NCBI GenBank assembly: GCA_002205125.1
Contig: NIOE01000011.1
Coordinates: forward strand, 124,001 to 188,000
Direction of reading: 5' to 3'
DNA: 64,000 nt
DNA from: Roseateles noduli
GTDB taxonomy: Bacteria; Pseudomonadota; Gammaproteobacteria; Burkholderiales; Burkholderiaceae_C
This document shows, in pieces, positions 17,943-25,709 of this stretch. Numbering within the stretch: position 1 is the stretch's first letter; each line of letters opens with the position of its first letter. The position numbers and the translations under genes were made by a program. The notes under the pieces are model-generated. The model was given only the letters and a program-made list of their open reading frames with translations, was not told the origin of the DNA and ran no database searches.

Positions 17943-18227
17943 CTAGGGATCTCGCGGTCCGGCGATGAAGCGGTCAAGCTGCGCGTCGACGCGCGCATCC
18001 GGCGCGGTGCGCCGGTAGCGCACCCGTCCGTCGGCGGCGCGCACCGACTGCACGATGCCCGCCAGCCCCAGGCGATCGAGCGCCTGCTGCAGATCGGATT
18101 CGTGGAAGCGGTCGTGTGTCAGCCACCATTGACGGATGCCCTCGAGCGTGTCGGACGCGAACGGATGCAGGCGCAGATACCGCGACAGCGCACAGACAAC
18201 CTCGTCGATCCGATCGTTGGCGTTCAT
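17943..18227 (-). CDS. first gene of the eCIS operon, small winged-helix-like protein of unknown function
   Basis: A 94-residue protein starting MNANDRIDEVVCALSRYLRL. Its pattern of helices (HPFASDTLEGIRQWWLT, FHESDLQQALDRLGLAGIVQ) followed by a basic beta pair (SVRAADGRVRYRRTAP) resembles a winged-helix fold, although I cannot place it in a family. It is separated from the sheath gene by eight bases and lies just downstream of the sigma-54 promoter, so it is the first product of the operon. The start is not well defined: no clear Shine-Dalgarno site precedes it. It may be regulatory or a sheath assembly factor; neither is shown. Confidence 0.65.
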   Translation of the reverse strand: MNANDRIDEVVCALSRYLRLHPFASDTLEGIRQWWLTHDRFHESDLQQALDRLGLAGIVQSVRAADGRVRYRRTAPDARVDAQLDRFIAGPRDP

Positions 18228-18257
18228 GGCGGCATGCGGCCCGTTGCGCCTGCTCAC

Positions 18258-18272
18258 GCAAGTCCGGTGCCA
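18258..18272 (-). promoter_or_regulatory. sigma-54 (-24/-12) promoter of the eCIS operon
   Basis: Read on the minus strand the sequence is TGGCAC-CGGAC-TTGC, a full match to the sigma-54 consensus with the GG and GC doublets separated by exactly 10 bases. Transcription would start near 18,247, about 20 bases before the first eCIS gene. It lies between a sigma-54 activator gene (same strand, upstream) and the injection-system operon. The match is direct; use in the cell is inference. Confidence 0.88.
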
Positions 18273-18335
18273 GGCCTTGCGGGGCCCATGGCCAGGGGGG
18301 CTTTCCAGGGAGGACGCGGCGTCGTCGCGATCGTG

Positions 18336-18352
18336 GTGAGACGGATTTGTCC
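18336..18352 (-). promoter_or_regulatory. candidate activator-binding site 1
   Basis: A 17-base motif, GGACAAATCCGTCTCAC on the minus strand, centred about 70 bases upstream of the -24 element. It matches the site at 18,411-18,427 at 15 of 17 positions but in opposite orientation. Distance and repetition are as expected for an upstream activator site bound by the adjacent sigma-54 activator. Binding is inferred. Confidence 0.5.
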
Positions 18353-18410
18353 TGCCTGGATGCGGGGGGCGCGGACGGTGCGGGCCGATGGTGCGGGCGC
18401 TCGCGGGGGT

Positions 18411-18427
18411 GGACAAATCTGTCCCAC
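18411..18427 (+). promoter_or_regulatory. candidate activator-binding site 2
   Basis: GGACAAATCTGTCCCAC on the plus strand, centred about 147 bases upstream of the -24 element. The core GGACA-AATC-TGTCC is itself a dyad, and extended flanks (GGTGG on the left, CCACC on the right) make it an imperfect palindrome. It is the second copy of the 17-base motif and lies about 75 bases (seven helical turns) from the first, a usual arrangement for paired enhancer sites. Confidence 0.5.
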
Positions 18428-18540
18428 CAGGCACGCCGGAATGTCCTGTCGCCTGTTTGACGGCAGCGTTCCCTCCACGGAGGGATGGCGCGCGGCGAAC
18501 GCCCACGGCGCGCCCTGCCCAGGGGGCAAGGCGCTTTCGC

Positions 18541-18567
18541 CAGGAAACAAGGAAACAAGGAAAAAGG
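18541..18567. repeat. short tandem repeat downstream of the sigma-54 activator gene
   Basis: Two exact copies of GGAAACAA followed by a degenerate third (GGAAAAAG) lie just after the stop of the regulator. On the minus strand this is a T/C-rich stretch immediately after the stop codon. It may mark the 3' end of the regulator transcript, but no convincing stem precedes it. Confidence 0.4.
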
Positions 18568-18575
18568 GGGAACGC

Positions 18576-19583
18576 TCAGGCGGCGGTATCGCCGGCGGCG
18601 CGGAAGCGTTCCGGGCTGATGCCGTGCTTGCGGATCAGCTCGAACAGCGCGCGGCGGTTCTTCTTCGCCAGGCGCGCGGCCTGCGTGATGTTGCCGTGGC
18701 AGACGGCGAGCAGGCGCTCGATGTAGTTGCGCTCGAACGCATCGACGATGCGCGACTTCGCGGCGCGGAAGGACTCGGGCGTCATCCAGGCGCCGTCGGC
18801 CGGCAGCTGCAGATCGTCGACATGCAGCGTCGCGGTGCCGGACATCAGCACCGCGCGTTCGATCACATGCTTGAGCTCGCGCACGTTGCCCGGCCAGTCA
18901 TAGGACACCAGACAGCGCATCGCCTGCGGCGACAGGCCCAGCGTCGGGCGCTGGTGCTCGGCGGCGAACTGATCGAGGAAGCGCATCGCCAGCGTGGGGA
19001 TGTCCTCGGCGCGCTCGCGCAGCGGCGGCAGCGTCACCGACAGCACGTGCAGCCGGAAGAAAAGATCGCGCCGGAACAGGCCGCGCTCGACCAGCCGCGG
19101 CAGGTCCTGGTTGCTCGCCGCGATGACGCGCACATCGGCCTGCTGCACCGCATCCCCGCCCACCGGCCGGAAGGCCTGGTCCTGCAGGAAGCGCAACAGC
19201 TTGGCCTGCGCCGGCGGCGGCAGGGAATCGACCTCGTCCAGGAACAGGGTGCCGCCCTCGGCCTCGCGGACCAGACCCGCGCGCGAGGCGTAGGCATGGG
19301 TGAAGGCGCCGCGGACGTGGCCGAAGAGCTCGCTCTCCAGCAGCTCGGACGGAATGGCGCCGCAGTTCAGGCAGACCATCGCGCGCGCGGCGCGGCGCGA
19401 GGTGTAGTGGATCGCCCGCGCGTAGACCTCCTTGCCGCTGCCGGTCTCGCCCAGGATCATCACGCCGGCGTCGCAGCCGGCGATGGCTGGCAGCATCGCG
19501 AGCTGCTTCACGAAGGCGGGGCTGCTGCCGACGAGGTCGCGCAGGGCGGGCGACATCTCGGTGGGAACAGACGATCGCGTCAT
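18576..19583 (-). CDS. sigma-54-dependent transcriptional activator (AAA+ and Fis-type HTH only)
   Basis: A 335-residue bacterial enhancer-binding protein with no receiver, GAF or PAS domain: the AAA+ core begins within the first 30 residues. Walker A is GETGSGKE (residues about 45-52), Walker B GGTLFLDEVD, and the R-finger/sensor region PLRERAEDIP is intact. The C-terminus (YIERLLAVCHGNITQAARLAKKNRRALFELIRKHGI) is a Fis-type helix-turn-helix. The sigma-54-contacting loop reads GAFTHA instead of GAFTGA. The start at 19583 is preceded by GGGAGG four bases upstream. The gene lies upstream of, and on the same strand as, a perfect sigma-54 promoter for the eCIS operon, making it the likely dedicated activator. 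Without a sensory domain, activity may be set by its expression level or a partner protein. Confidence 0.93.
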   Translation of the reverse strand: MTRSSVPTEMSPALRDLVGSSPAFVKQLAMLPAIAGCDAGVMILGETGSGKEVYARAIHYTSRRAARAMVCLNCGAIPSELLESELFGHVRGAFTHAYASRAGLVREAEGGTLFLDEVDSLPPPAQAKLLRFLQDQAFRPVGGDAVQQADVRVIAASNQDLPRLVERGLFRRDLFFRLHVLSVTLPPLRERAEDIPTLAMRFLDQFAAEHQRPTLGLSPQAMRCLVSYDWPGNVRELKHVIERAVLMSGTATLHVDDLQLPADGAWMTPESFRAAKSRIVDAFERNYIERLLAVCHGNITQAARLAKKNRRALFELIRKHGISPERFRAAGDTAA

Positions 19584-19831
19584 GTGTCCTCCCAGGATGC
19601 TTGTTGTGGTGTGCGGCGATTCTTGTGAACAAGCCTCGGCGGGGATATCCCTAGGTCCGCGCTTGCACGGCCCGACCGCGGAGCGCACGGACGTGGCCAC
19701 GATGACCGGGACTCACCTGTCGAAAGGCGGGGATTCGGTGGTGTCGGAATATCGCCGCCGAGAATCACATTCTCGGCGCGGTATTACTGGCGCCGCGTAT
19801 CGATTCCCATCGATATTCTCAAACGCCGCAC
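19584..19831. other. intergenic region upstream of the regulator
   Basis: About 250 bases between the sigma-54 activator start and the tRNA terminator. It holds a small dyad (CTTGT-GA-ACAAG at 19,622-19,633) close to the regulator start and the long hairpin listed separately. I see no open frame worth calling. A regulator promoter must lie here, but no clear -35/-10 pair stands out. Confidence 0.5.
19756..19778. repeat. perfect inverted repeat (10-base arms, 3-base loop)
   Basis: Arms CGCCGAGAAT and ATTCTCGGCG around CAC. It has no T-run on either side, so it is not an ordinary intrinsic terminator. It lies about 170 bases upstream of the sigma-54 activator gene and could be an operator or an mRNA structure; nothing in the sequence decides which. 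Confidence 0.5.
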
Positions 19832-19869
19832 CAAAAGAAAAACCCCGCCGGCGTTAGCAGGCGGGGTTT
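19832..19869 (-). terminator. intrinsic terminator of the tRNA operon
   Basis: On the minus strand the stem AAACCCCGCC / GGCGGGGTTT (10 base pairs, 10-base loop) is followed by TTCTTTT. It starts seven bases after the last tRNA-Asp gene, so it closes the tRNA transcription unit. Confidence 0.9.
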
Positions 19870-19876
19870 CAAATGT

Positions 19877-19953
19877 TGGCGGAGTGGACGGGGCTCGAAC
19901 CCGCGACCCCCGGCGTGACAGGCCGGTATTCTAACCAACTGAACTACCACTCC
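19877..19953 (-). tRNA. tRNA-Asp (GTC), copy 2
   Basis: A 77-base tRNA with encoded CCA. Read on the minus strand it begins GGAGTGGTAGTTCAGTTGG, has the anticodon loop CTGTCAC (anticodon GTC) and the T arm GCGGGTTCGAGCCCCGT-type sequence, and ends CCACTCCGCCA. It is identical in body to the copy at 20,316-20,392 and is the last gene of the cluster. Confidence 0.97.
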
Positions 19954-20055
19954 AGATAAGACGCTATTGAGTGCATCTCTATCGTTTGCGAACAAGTTTT
20001 GCTGCAAGCAACCGGTTCCATTCAGAACCGCGATGCAGCCAAGCCTTGTCAAACT

Positions 20056-20131
20056 TGGCGTCCCCTAGGGGATTCGAACCCCTGTAGCCACCGTGAAAGG
20101 GTGGTGTCCTAGGCCTCTAGACGAAGGGGAC
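20056..20131 (-). tRNA. tRNA-Glu (TTC), copy 2
   Basis: A 76-base tRNA with encoded CCA; it begins GTCCCCTTCGTCTAGAGGCC and has anticodon loop CTTTCAC (TTC). The body is identical to the copy at 20,575-20,650. The gene for the enzyme that charges it, gltX, lies immediately upstream on the same strand. Confidence 0.97.
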
Positions 20132-20192
20132 TGGACTTGCCGTCTTGACTCGAACTGCGCGTACCTTGCAACCGCCACACCCGAAGGTGTTG

Positions 20193-20268
<76 letters not shown>

Positions 20269-20315
20269 GAATGCTTTCGCATCGAATCGGTACGCCGCCC
20301 GAGTCTCAACTGTGT

Positions 20316-20392
20316 TGGCGGAGTGGACGGGGCTCGAACCCGCGACCCCCGGCGTGACAGGCCGGTATTCTAACCAACTGAACTACCACTCC
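20316..20392 (-). tRNA. tRNA-Asp (GTC), copy 1
   Basis: The same 77-base sequence as the gene at 19,877-19,953, with the same few flanking bases (TATCT before the 5' end on the minus strand) but different spacer beyond. It closes the first Ala-Glu-Asp triplet. Confidence 0.97.
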
Positions 20393-20574
20393 AGATACTC
20401 AAGATCTTTCGATCTGTCGCATCAAACTCTTCCTGCTTTGATTCCATCAATTACTTGATGTCATCGCTGCGTCGATTTCGTTACTGTACCTGATTTTGAC
20501 AACGATCAAATCGATTTCCGAAGAATTTTTCGATTCTCTCATTCAATCTCTGGTCAGCAACCAAGTTCGAAACT
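20393..20574. other. AT-rich spacer inside the tRNA cluster
   Basis: A 182-base spacer between tRNA-Asp copy 1 and tRNA-Glu copy 1, clearly richer in A and T than the rest of the window. No stem with a T-run and no open frame is visible. The equivalent spacer in the second triplet (19,954-20,055) is only 102 bases and unrelated, so the spacers have diverged or been replaced since duplication. Confidence 0.6.
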
Positions 20575-20650
20575 TGGCGTCCCCTAGGGGATTCGAACCC
20601 CTGTAGCCACCGTGAAAGGGTGGTGTCCTAGGCCTCTAGACGAAGGGGAC
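20575..20650 (-). tRNA. tRNA-Glu (TTC), copy 1
   Basis: A 76-base tRNA identical in body to copy 2, anticodon TTC, CCA encoded. It lies 42 bases after tRNA-Ala copy 1. Confidence 0.97.
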
Positions 20651-20692
20651 AAAACCTTCTTCCTTGAACCGCGCGCCACACAAACCGAGGTT

Positions 20693-20768
<76 letters not shown>

Positions 20769-20812
20769 TTCGGGGAATTCGATCCGGCTTCTTTTCGGCT
20801 TCTGAATTTCAT

Positions 20813-20832
20813 CGGGGAGCTCGCGCTCCCCG
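20813..20832. repeat. hairpin between gltX and the tRNA cluster
   Basis: Perfect arms CGGGGAGC / GCTCCCCG around TCGC. On the minus (transcribed) strand no T-run follows, so it is not a convincing terminator; it may be a processing signal in the leader of the tRNA transcript. Confidence 0.5.
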
Positions 20833-20897
20833 TTTAGATTCATCGTCTGCCGCTTCGAAGTTCGTTTCGAACAACGCGCTGTTCAAGCGAGAACGAG

Positions 20898-20927
20898 AGT
20901 ATAGATCGAGTTTTAAACGGAGCGCAA
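20898..20927 (-). promoter_or_regulatory. candidate sigma-70 promoter of the tRNA cluster
   Basis: On the minus strand TTGCGC (-35), an 18-base spacer and TATACT (-10). The -10 is strong and the -35 weak; the element overlaps the 3' end of gltX. It would start a transcript about 125 bases before the first tRNA. Confidence 0.4.
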
Positions 20928-22313
20928 GCGGTTCAACAAAATTTCTTTGTCGAAAAGCTCCAGCACCGCATCCACCGACGGCGTCTGCGACCGGCCGCAG
21001 GCCAGCACGCGGACGGGAATCGCCAGTTGCGGCATCTTCAGGCCGTGGGCCGTGATCGTTTCCTTGATCGCGGCGCTGATCGAGGGCTTGTCCCACACCG
21101 CCAGCGCGTCGAGTTTGTCCGCCAGCGCCAGCACCGCCGGCTTCACCGCGTCGGTCAGGTGCTGCGCCCGATCCGCGTCGCTGACGGTCACCGGCGACAC
21201 ATACATCGCCAGCCAGTCCGTCAGCGCCACCGTGGTGCTGCAGCGGTCCTTGAACAGCGCGCACATCTCGACCAGCCGGGCCGGAGCCGACAGTCCGCGT
21301 CTGGCGAATTGCGCCGCCACCAGCGTGGCCAGGCGGGTGTCGTCGGCCAGCTTGATGTAATGTGCGTTCACCCATTCCAGCTTGGCCGGATCCCATTGGG
21401 CGGGGCTCTTGGAGATGTGGCCACCGTCGAACCAGGACACCATCTGGTCGATGCTGAACAGTTCGTCGTCGCCGTGGCTCCAGCCCAGACGCGACAGGTA
21501 GTTCAGCATCGCCTCCGGCAGGTAGCCGTTCTCCTCATACGCGGTGACGCTGACCGCGCCGCGGCGCTTGGACAGCTTCTGACCGTCGTCGCCCAGGATC
21601 ACGGGGATGTGTCCATACGCCGGAAGCGGAGCGCCTAGCGCATTGAAGATGTTGATCTGCCAGGGCGTGTTGTTGATGTGCTCGTCGCCGCGGAACACAT
21701 GGGTGATCGCCATGTCCCAGTCGTCGACGACCACCGCGAAGTTGTAGGTCGGCACGCCGTCGGTGCGCTGGATGATGAGGTCGTCGATCTCGCGGTTGTT
21801 GATCGTGATCGGGCCCTTCACCACGTCGTTCCAGGTGACGTCCCCGTCCAGCGGATTCTTGAAACGCACCACCGGCTCGACGCCCGCGGGAATCGCGGGC
21901 AGCGTCTTGCCCGCTTCCGGCCGCCAGGTGCCGTCATACCGACGCTTCTCGCCGCGCGCTTCCTGGCCGGCCTTCATCGCATCGAGTTCCTCCGGCGTGC
22001 AGTAGCAGCGGTAGGCGGTGCCTGCGGCGATCATCTGGTCGATGACGGCCTGGTAGCGGTCCAGGCGCTGCATCTGGTAAATCGGGCCTTCGTCGTACTC
22101 AAGGCCAAGCCACTTCATCGAGGCCAGGATCTGGTCGACCGAATCCTGGGTCGAACGCGCGACGTCGGTGTCCTCGACGCGCAGCACGAACTGGCCGCCG
22201 AAATGGCGCGCGTAGGCCCACGAGAACAGCGCCGTGCGCGCCGTGCCCAGGTGCAGGAAACCCGTCGGCGACGGGGCGATGCGGGTGCGGACCGGGGTGG
22301 AGGGAGTCGTCAT
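20913..22313 (-). CDS. gltX: glutamyl-tRNA synthetase
   Basis: A 466-residue class I synthetase that attaches glutamate to tRNA-Glu in the cytoplasm. The HIGH-type motif ([16 protein letters not shown], residues 15-30) and the KMSKS-type motif (KLSKRRGA, near residue 250) are both present, and the length is normal for the bacterial enzyme. Its ATG overlaps the metZ stop (ATGA at 22,310-22,313), so the two are co-translated in one operon. Two genes for its own substrate tRNA-Glu lie directly downstream on the same strand. Confidence 0.98.
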   Translation of the reverse strand: MTTPSTPVRTRIAPSPTGFLHLGTARTALFSWAYARHFGGQFVLRVEDTDVARSTQDSVDQILASMKWLGLEYDEGPIYQMQRLDRYQAVIDQMIAAGTAYRCYCTPEELDAMKAGQEARGEKRRYDGTWRPEAGKTLPAIPAGVEPVVRFKNPLDGDVTWNDVVKGPITINNREIDDLIIQRTDGVPTYNFAVVVDDWDMAITHVFRGDEHINNTPWQINIFNALGAPLPAYGHIPVILGDDGQKLSKRRGAVSVTAYEENGYLPEAMLNYLSRLGWSHGDDELFSIDQMVSWFDGGHISKSPAQWDPAKLEWVNAHYIKLADDTRLATLVAAQFARRGLSAPARLVEMCALFKDRCSTTVALTDWLAMYVSPVTVSDADRAQHLTDAVKPAVLALADKLDALAVWDKPSISAAIKETITAHGLKMPQLAIPVRVLACGRSQTPSVDAVLELFDKEILLNRLRSV

Positions 22314-23545
22314 AGGGAATTCAAACCGCGGGCCAGGTCGGCCTTGATGTCTTCGATGTCGTCCAGGCCGACCGCGACGCGGATCAGGCCCTGCGTGATG
22401 CCGGCCGCCTGGCGCTGCGGCTCGGTGAGCCGGCCGTGCGAGGTGCTGGCCGGATGCGTGATGGTGGTCTTGGTGTCGCCGAGGTTGGCGGTGATCGAGC
22501 AGATCTTCGTGTGGTCGATGACGTGGAAGGCGGCGGCGCGGCCGTTGTCGTCCGCGTGGCTCTTCACGATGAACGAGACGACCGCCCCGCCCTGCCCGCC
22601 TTGCTGGCGCATCGCGAGCTCATGCTGCGGATGCGACTTCAGGCCCGGGTAGTAGACGCGCTCGATGCCGGGATGCGCCTCCAGCCATTCGGCCAGCAAG
22701 GCGGCGCTGGCGGTCTGCGCCTTCATGCGCACCGACAGCGTCTCCATGCCCTTGAGCACGACCCAGGCGTTGAACGGCGACAGCGACATGCCCACCGTGC
22801 GCATCACCGGCGTGAACACTTCCTCGACGTGTTTCGCGGAAGCGCAGATGGCGCCCGCGATCACGCGGCCCTGGCCGTCGAGGTACTTGGTGCCGGAGTG
22901 GATGATGAAGTCCGCGCCCATCTTCGTCGGCTGCTGCAGCGCGGGCGAGGCGAAGCAGTTGTCGACGGCCAGCAGCGCGCCGTGCGCGTGCGCGATCTCC
23001 GCCAGCGCGGCGACGTCGCAGACCTCGGTCAGCGGATTGGTGGGCGTCTCGGCGAACAGCAGCTTGGTGTTGGGCTGGAGCGCGTTCTTCCACTCGGCCA
23101 GATCGGTCTGCGACACGAAGGTCGTCTGGATGCCGAACTTGCCGAACTCGCCCTGCAGCAGCTTGATGGTCGAGCCGAACACCGAGCGCGAGCACACCAC
23201 GTGGTCGCCCGACTTCAGCAGGCCCATGACCAGCAGCATGATCGCCGACATGCCGGACGAGGTCGCGATGCAGGCTTCGGTGCCTTCGAGCGCGGCGAGC
23301 CGGCGCTCCATCATCATGACCGTCGGATTCGAGAAGCGGCTGTAGACGAAGGCCTCCTCCTCGTTGGCGAAACGGCGCGCGGCGGTGGCCGCGTCCGGAT
23401 GCACGAAGGAGCTGGTCAGGTACAGCGCTTCCGAGTTCTCGCCCCAGGGCGACGGCGGCAGGCCTTCGCGCACGGCGAGCGTGTCCAGGCGGACGTCGGC
23501 CGGCAGATCCACGCGCGGGATGCCGCCCTGCTTCTCATGGCTCAT
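22310..23545 (-). CDS. metZ: O-succinylhomoserine sulfhydrylase
   Basis: A 411-residue PLP enzyme of the Cys/Met metabolism family that makes homocysteine from O-succinylhomoserine and sulfide in methionine synthesis. The PLP lysine lies in [16 protein letters not shown], and [21 protein letters not shown] and [17 protein letters not shown] are conserved. The order purF-metZ is common in beta- and gammaproteobacteria and supports MetZ rather than a cystathionine enzyme. The ATG at 23545 overlaps the purF stop (TGATG); a GTG one codon upstream is also possible. Confidence 0.95.
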   Translation of the reverse strand: MSHEKQGGIPRVDLPADVRLDTLAVREGLPPSPWGENSEALYLTSSFVHPDAATAARRFANEEEAFVYSRFSNPTVMMMERRLAALEGTEACIATSSGMSAIMLLVMGLLKSGDHVVCSRSVFGSTIKLLQGEFGKFGIQTTFVSQTDLAEWKNALQPNTKLLFAETPTNPLTEVCDVAALAEIAHAHGALLAVDNCFASPALQQPTKMGADFIIHSGTKYLDGQGRVIAGAICASAKHVEEVFTPVMRTVGMSLSPFNAWVVLKGMETLSVRMKAQTASAALLAEWLEAHPGIERVYYPGLKSHPQHELAMRQQGGQGGAVVSFIVKSHADDNGRAAAFHVIDHTKICSITANLGDTKTTITHPASTSHGRLTEPQRQAAGITQGLIRVAVGLDDIEDIKADLARGLNSL

Positions 23546-25056
23546 CACTGGTCTCCGCCGCTCTGCAGCGCCAGGCGGCTGCGCGCCGGCAGGTCCTCTT
23601 CCTCGGGCTGCGACTTGCGCTGCGCCTGCATGGTCGCGAAGTCCTCGACCGACACGTCGCCGGTGATGTAGGTGCCGTCGAAGCAGGAGGCCTCAAAGCC
23701 GTTCAGCCCCGGACGCAGCTGGCCGACCACGCGCTTCATCGCATCGACGTCCTGGTAGATCAGCGCGTCGGCGCCGATGAACTGGCGGATCTCCTCGATC
23801 GAGCGGCCGTGGGCGATCAGTTCCTCCTTGGTCGGCATGTCGATGCCGTACACGTTGGGGAAGCGCACCGGCGGCGCGGCCGAGGCCAGGTAGACCTTGT
23901 TCGCGCCGGCCTCGCGGGCCATCTGGACGATCTCCTTGGAGGTCGTGCCGCGCACGATGGAGTCGTCGACCAGCAGGACGTTGCGGCCCTTGAATTCGAG
24001 GCCGATGGCGTTGAGCTTCTGACGCACGGACTTCTTGCGCGTGGACTGGCCCGGCATGATGAAGGTCCGGCCGACGTAGCGGTTCTTGACGAATCCCTCG
24101 CGGTACGGCTTGCCGATGCGATGCGCGAGCTGCATCGCCGACGGACGGCTGGATTCGGGGATGGGGATCACGACGTCGATCTCGCTCGGCGGGATCGTCG
24201 AGATCAGGCGCTGGGCCAGCGTCTCGCCCATGTTCAGGCGGGCCTGGTAGACCGAGATGCCGTCCATCACCGAGTCCGGGCGCGCGAGGTAGACGAACTC
24301 GAACATGCAGGGATTCAGCGTCGGGTTCTCGGCGCACTGCTGCGTGTGGACCGTGCCCGCGGTGTCGATGAACAGGGCCTCGCCGGGCGCGAGGTCGCGC
24401 GTCAGCACATGGCCGGTGCCTTCCAGCGCCACGCTTTCGCTGGCGACCATCACTTCGCCGTCGGCGGCCTGGCCGAAGCACAGCGGGCGGATGCCGTAGG
24501 GATCGCGGAAGGCGAGCAGACCGTGTCCGGCGATCAGCGCGATCACGGCGTAGGAGCCCTTGATGCGCTTGTGCACCGTGCCCACGGCCTTGAAGATCTG
24601 CGCCGGCGTGAGCGGCAGGTCGCGGCCGGCCATCTCCAGCTCGTGCGCGAGCACGTTGATCAGGACTTCGGTGTCGCTCTCGGTGTTGATGTGGCGGCGG
24701 TCGACGTCGAACAGCTCGTCCTTCAGCGCATGCGCGTTGGTCAGGTTGCCGTTGTGGACCAGCACGATGCCGTAGGGCGCGTTGACGTAGAACGGCTGCG
24801 CCTCTTCTTCGGAATAGGCGTTGCCCGCCGTCGGATAACGGACCTGGCCGAGGCCGACGTTGCCGGGCAGCCCGCGCATGTTGCGGGTGCGGAAGACGTC
24901 GCGCACCATGCCGCGCGCCTTGTGCATGAAGCACTTCTGACCTTGCATCGTGACGATGCCGGCCGCGTCCTGGCCGCGATGCTGCAGCAGCAGCAGCGCG
25001 TCATAGATCAGCTGGTTGACCGGCGCCTTGGAAATCACACCGACGATGCCGCACAT
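23545..25056 (-). CDS. purF: amidophosphoribosyltransferase
   Basis: A 503-residue enzyme of the first committed purine step: PRPP plus glutamine to 5-phosphoribosylamine. The glutaminase domain starts at Cys2 ([14 protein letters not shown]), which becomes the N-terminal nucleophile after Met removal; [10 protein letters not shown] follows. The C-terminal phosphoribosyltransferase domain contains the PRPP motif [14 protein letters not shown] near residue 362. Length and order cvpA-purF match the E. coli locus. Confidence 0.98.
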   Translation of the reverse strand: MCGIVGVISKAPVNQLIYDALLLLQHRGQDAAGIVTMQGQKCFMHKARGMVRDVFRTRNMRGLPGNVGLGQVRYPTAGNAYSEEEAQPFYVNAPYGIVLVHNGNLTNAHALKDELFDVDRRHINTESDTEVLINVLAHELEMAGRDLPLTPAQIFKAVGTVHKRIKGSYAVIALIAGHGLLAFRDPYGIRPLCFGQAADGEVMVASESVALEGTGHVLTRDLAPGEALFIDTAGTVHTQQCAENPTLNPCMFEFVYLARPDSVMDGISVYQARLNMGETLAQRLISTIPPSEIDVVIPIPESSRPSAMQLAHRIGKPYREGFVKNRYVGRTFIMPGQSTRKKSVRQKLNAIGLEFKGRNVLLVDDSIVRGTTSKEIVQMAREAGANKVYLASAAPPVRFPNVYGIDMPTKEELIAHGRSIEEIRQFIGADALIYQDVDAMKRVVGQLRPGLNGFEASCFDGTYITGDVSVEDFATMQAQRKSQPEEEDLPARSRLALQSGGDQ

Positions 25057-25069
25057 GGGGAGGTCCTTA

Positions 25070-25130
25070 ATGCTTCGGGAACAAGGGGAAAAACGACGAG
25101 AAATCGACGAGAAAAACGACGAGAGAAGCG
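25070..25130. repeat. imperfect 12-13 base tandem repeat between cvpA and purF
   Basis: Three imperfect copies of an AAACGACGAGAA-like unit fill most of the 96-base gap between the cvpA stop and the purF start. The repeat lies in the purF leader region, so copy number could affect spacing or mRNA structure. Confidence 0.6.
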
Positions 25131-25152
25131 ACGGCCGGGGCGCTCATGACGC

Positions 25153-25641
25153 TCAGGCCGGAATGTAGTCCTGCAGGGCCGCGGGCAACAGCGGCTTCAC
25201 CTGCGTGAGGGTCGCCTGCAGCCAGGGCGCGAGCTGCGATTCGGTCCACGGCCGCGACCGGACGGCCGGCGTCATGTCGACGATGACGGTCGCCAGCAGC
25301 GCCAGCAGCACCGCGCGCAGCACGCCGAAGGCCGCGCCGCCCAGCCGGTCCAGCACGCCCAGCGGCGTCGCATGGATCAGCGCCCGGATCAGCTTGGCGC
25401 CCAGGCCCCAGATCAGCAGCACCAGGACGAAGGCCAGCACCAGCCCGACGGCATGGATCAGCGACGGACCGATCTTCTCCGCCGGCAGCAGGCCCTCGAT
25501 GAACGGCGCCACAAAGGGCGAGGCCGCATACGCCACCAGCCAGCCGGCGATGGTCATCAGCTCGAAGACCAGGCCGCGCCAGGCGCCCAGCAGCACCGAG
25601 ACGGCGAACAGGCCCAGCAGCGCGAGGTCGACCCAGTTCAT
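25153..25641 (-). CDS. cvpA: CvpA family inner-membrane protein
   Basis: A 162-residue membrane protein with four predicted helices (for example LALLGLFAVSVLLGAWRGLVFEL, AVGLVLAFVLVLLIWGLGAKLI and FGVLRAVLLALLATVIVDM) and the family motif GAWRGLVFELMTIAGWLVAYAAS near the N-terminus. CvpA proteins are needed for colicin V production and for bile or envelope stress tolerance in enterobacteria; the molecular role is unsettled. Located just upstream of purF, as in E. coli. Confidence 0.93.
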   Translation of the reverse strand: MNWVDLALLGLFAVSVLLGAWRGLVFELMTIAGWLVAYAASPFVAPFIEGLLPAEKIGPSLIHAVGLVLAFVLVLLIWGLGAKLIRALIHATPLGVLDRLGGAAFGVLRAVLLALLATVIVDMTPAVRSRPWTESQLAPWLQATLTQVKPLLPAALQDYIPA

Positions 25642-25709
25642 CGCGGCGATGGGGCGTGCGCGGGGCAGCGGTCATGGTCGTGCATCGTGGCGAGCTCCGT
25701 GCCGGCCCG

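Noticed and set aside
1-18227. A prophage
   Set aside because: Only tail-type genes occur, with eCIS-specific ATPase, Pvc16 cap and CIS adaptor; no capsid, portal, terminase, integrase or lysis gene is visible.
20813-20832. Intrinsic terminator of gltX
   Set aside because: The stem is perfect but no T-run follows on the transcribed strand.
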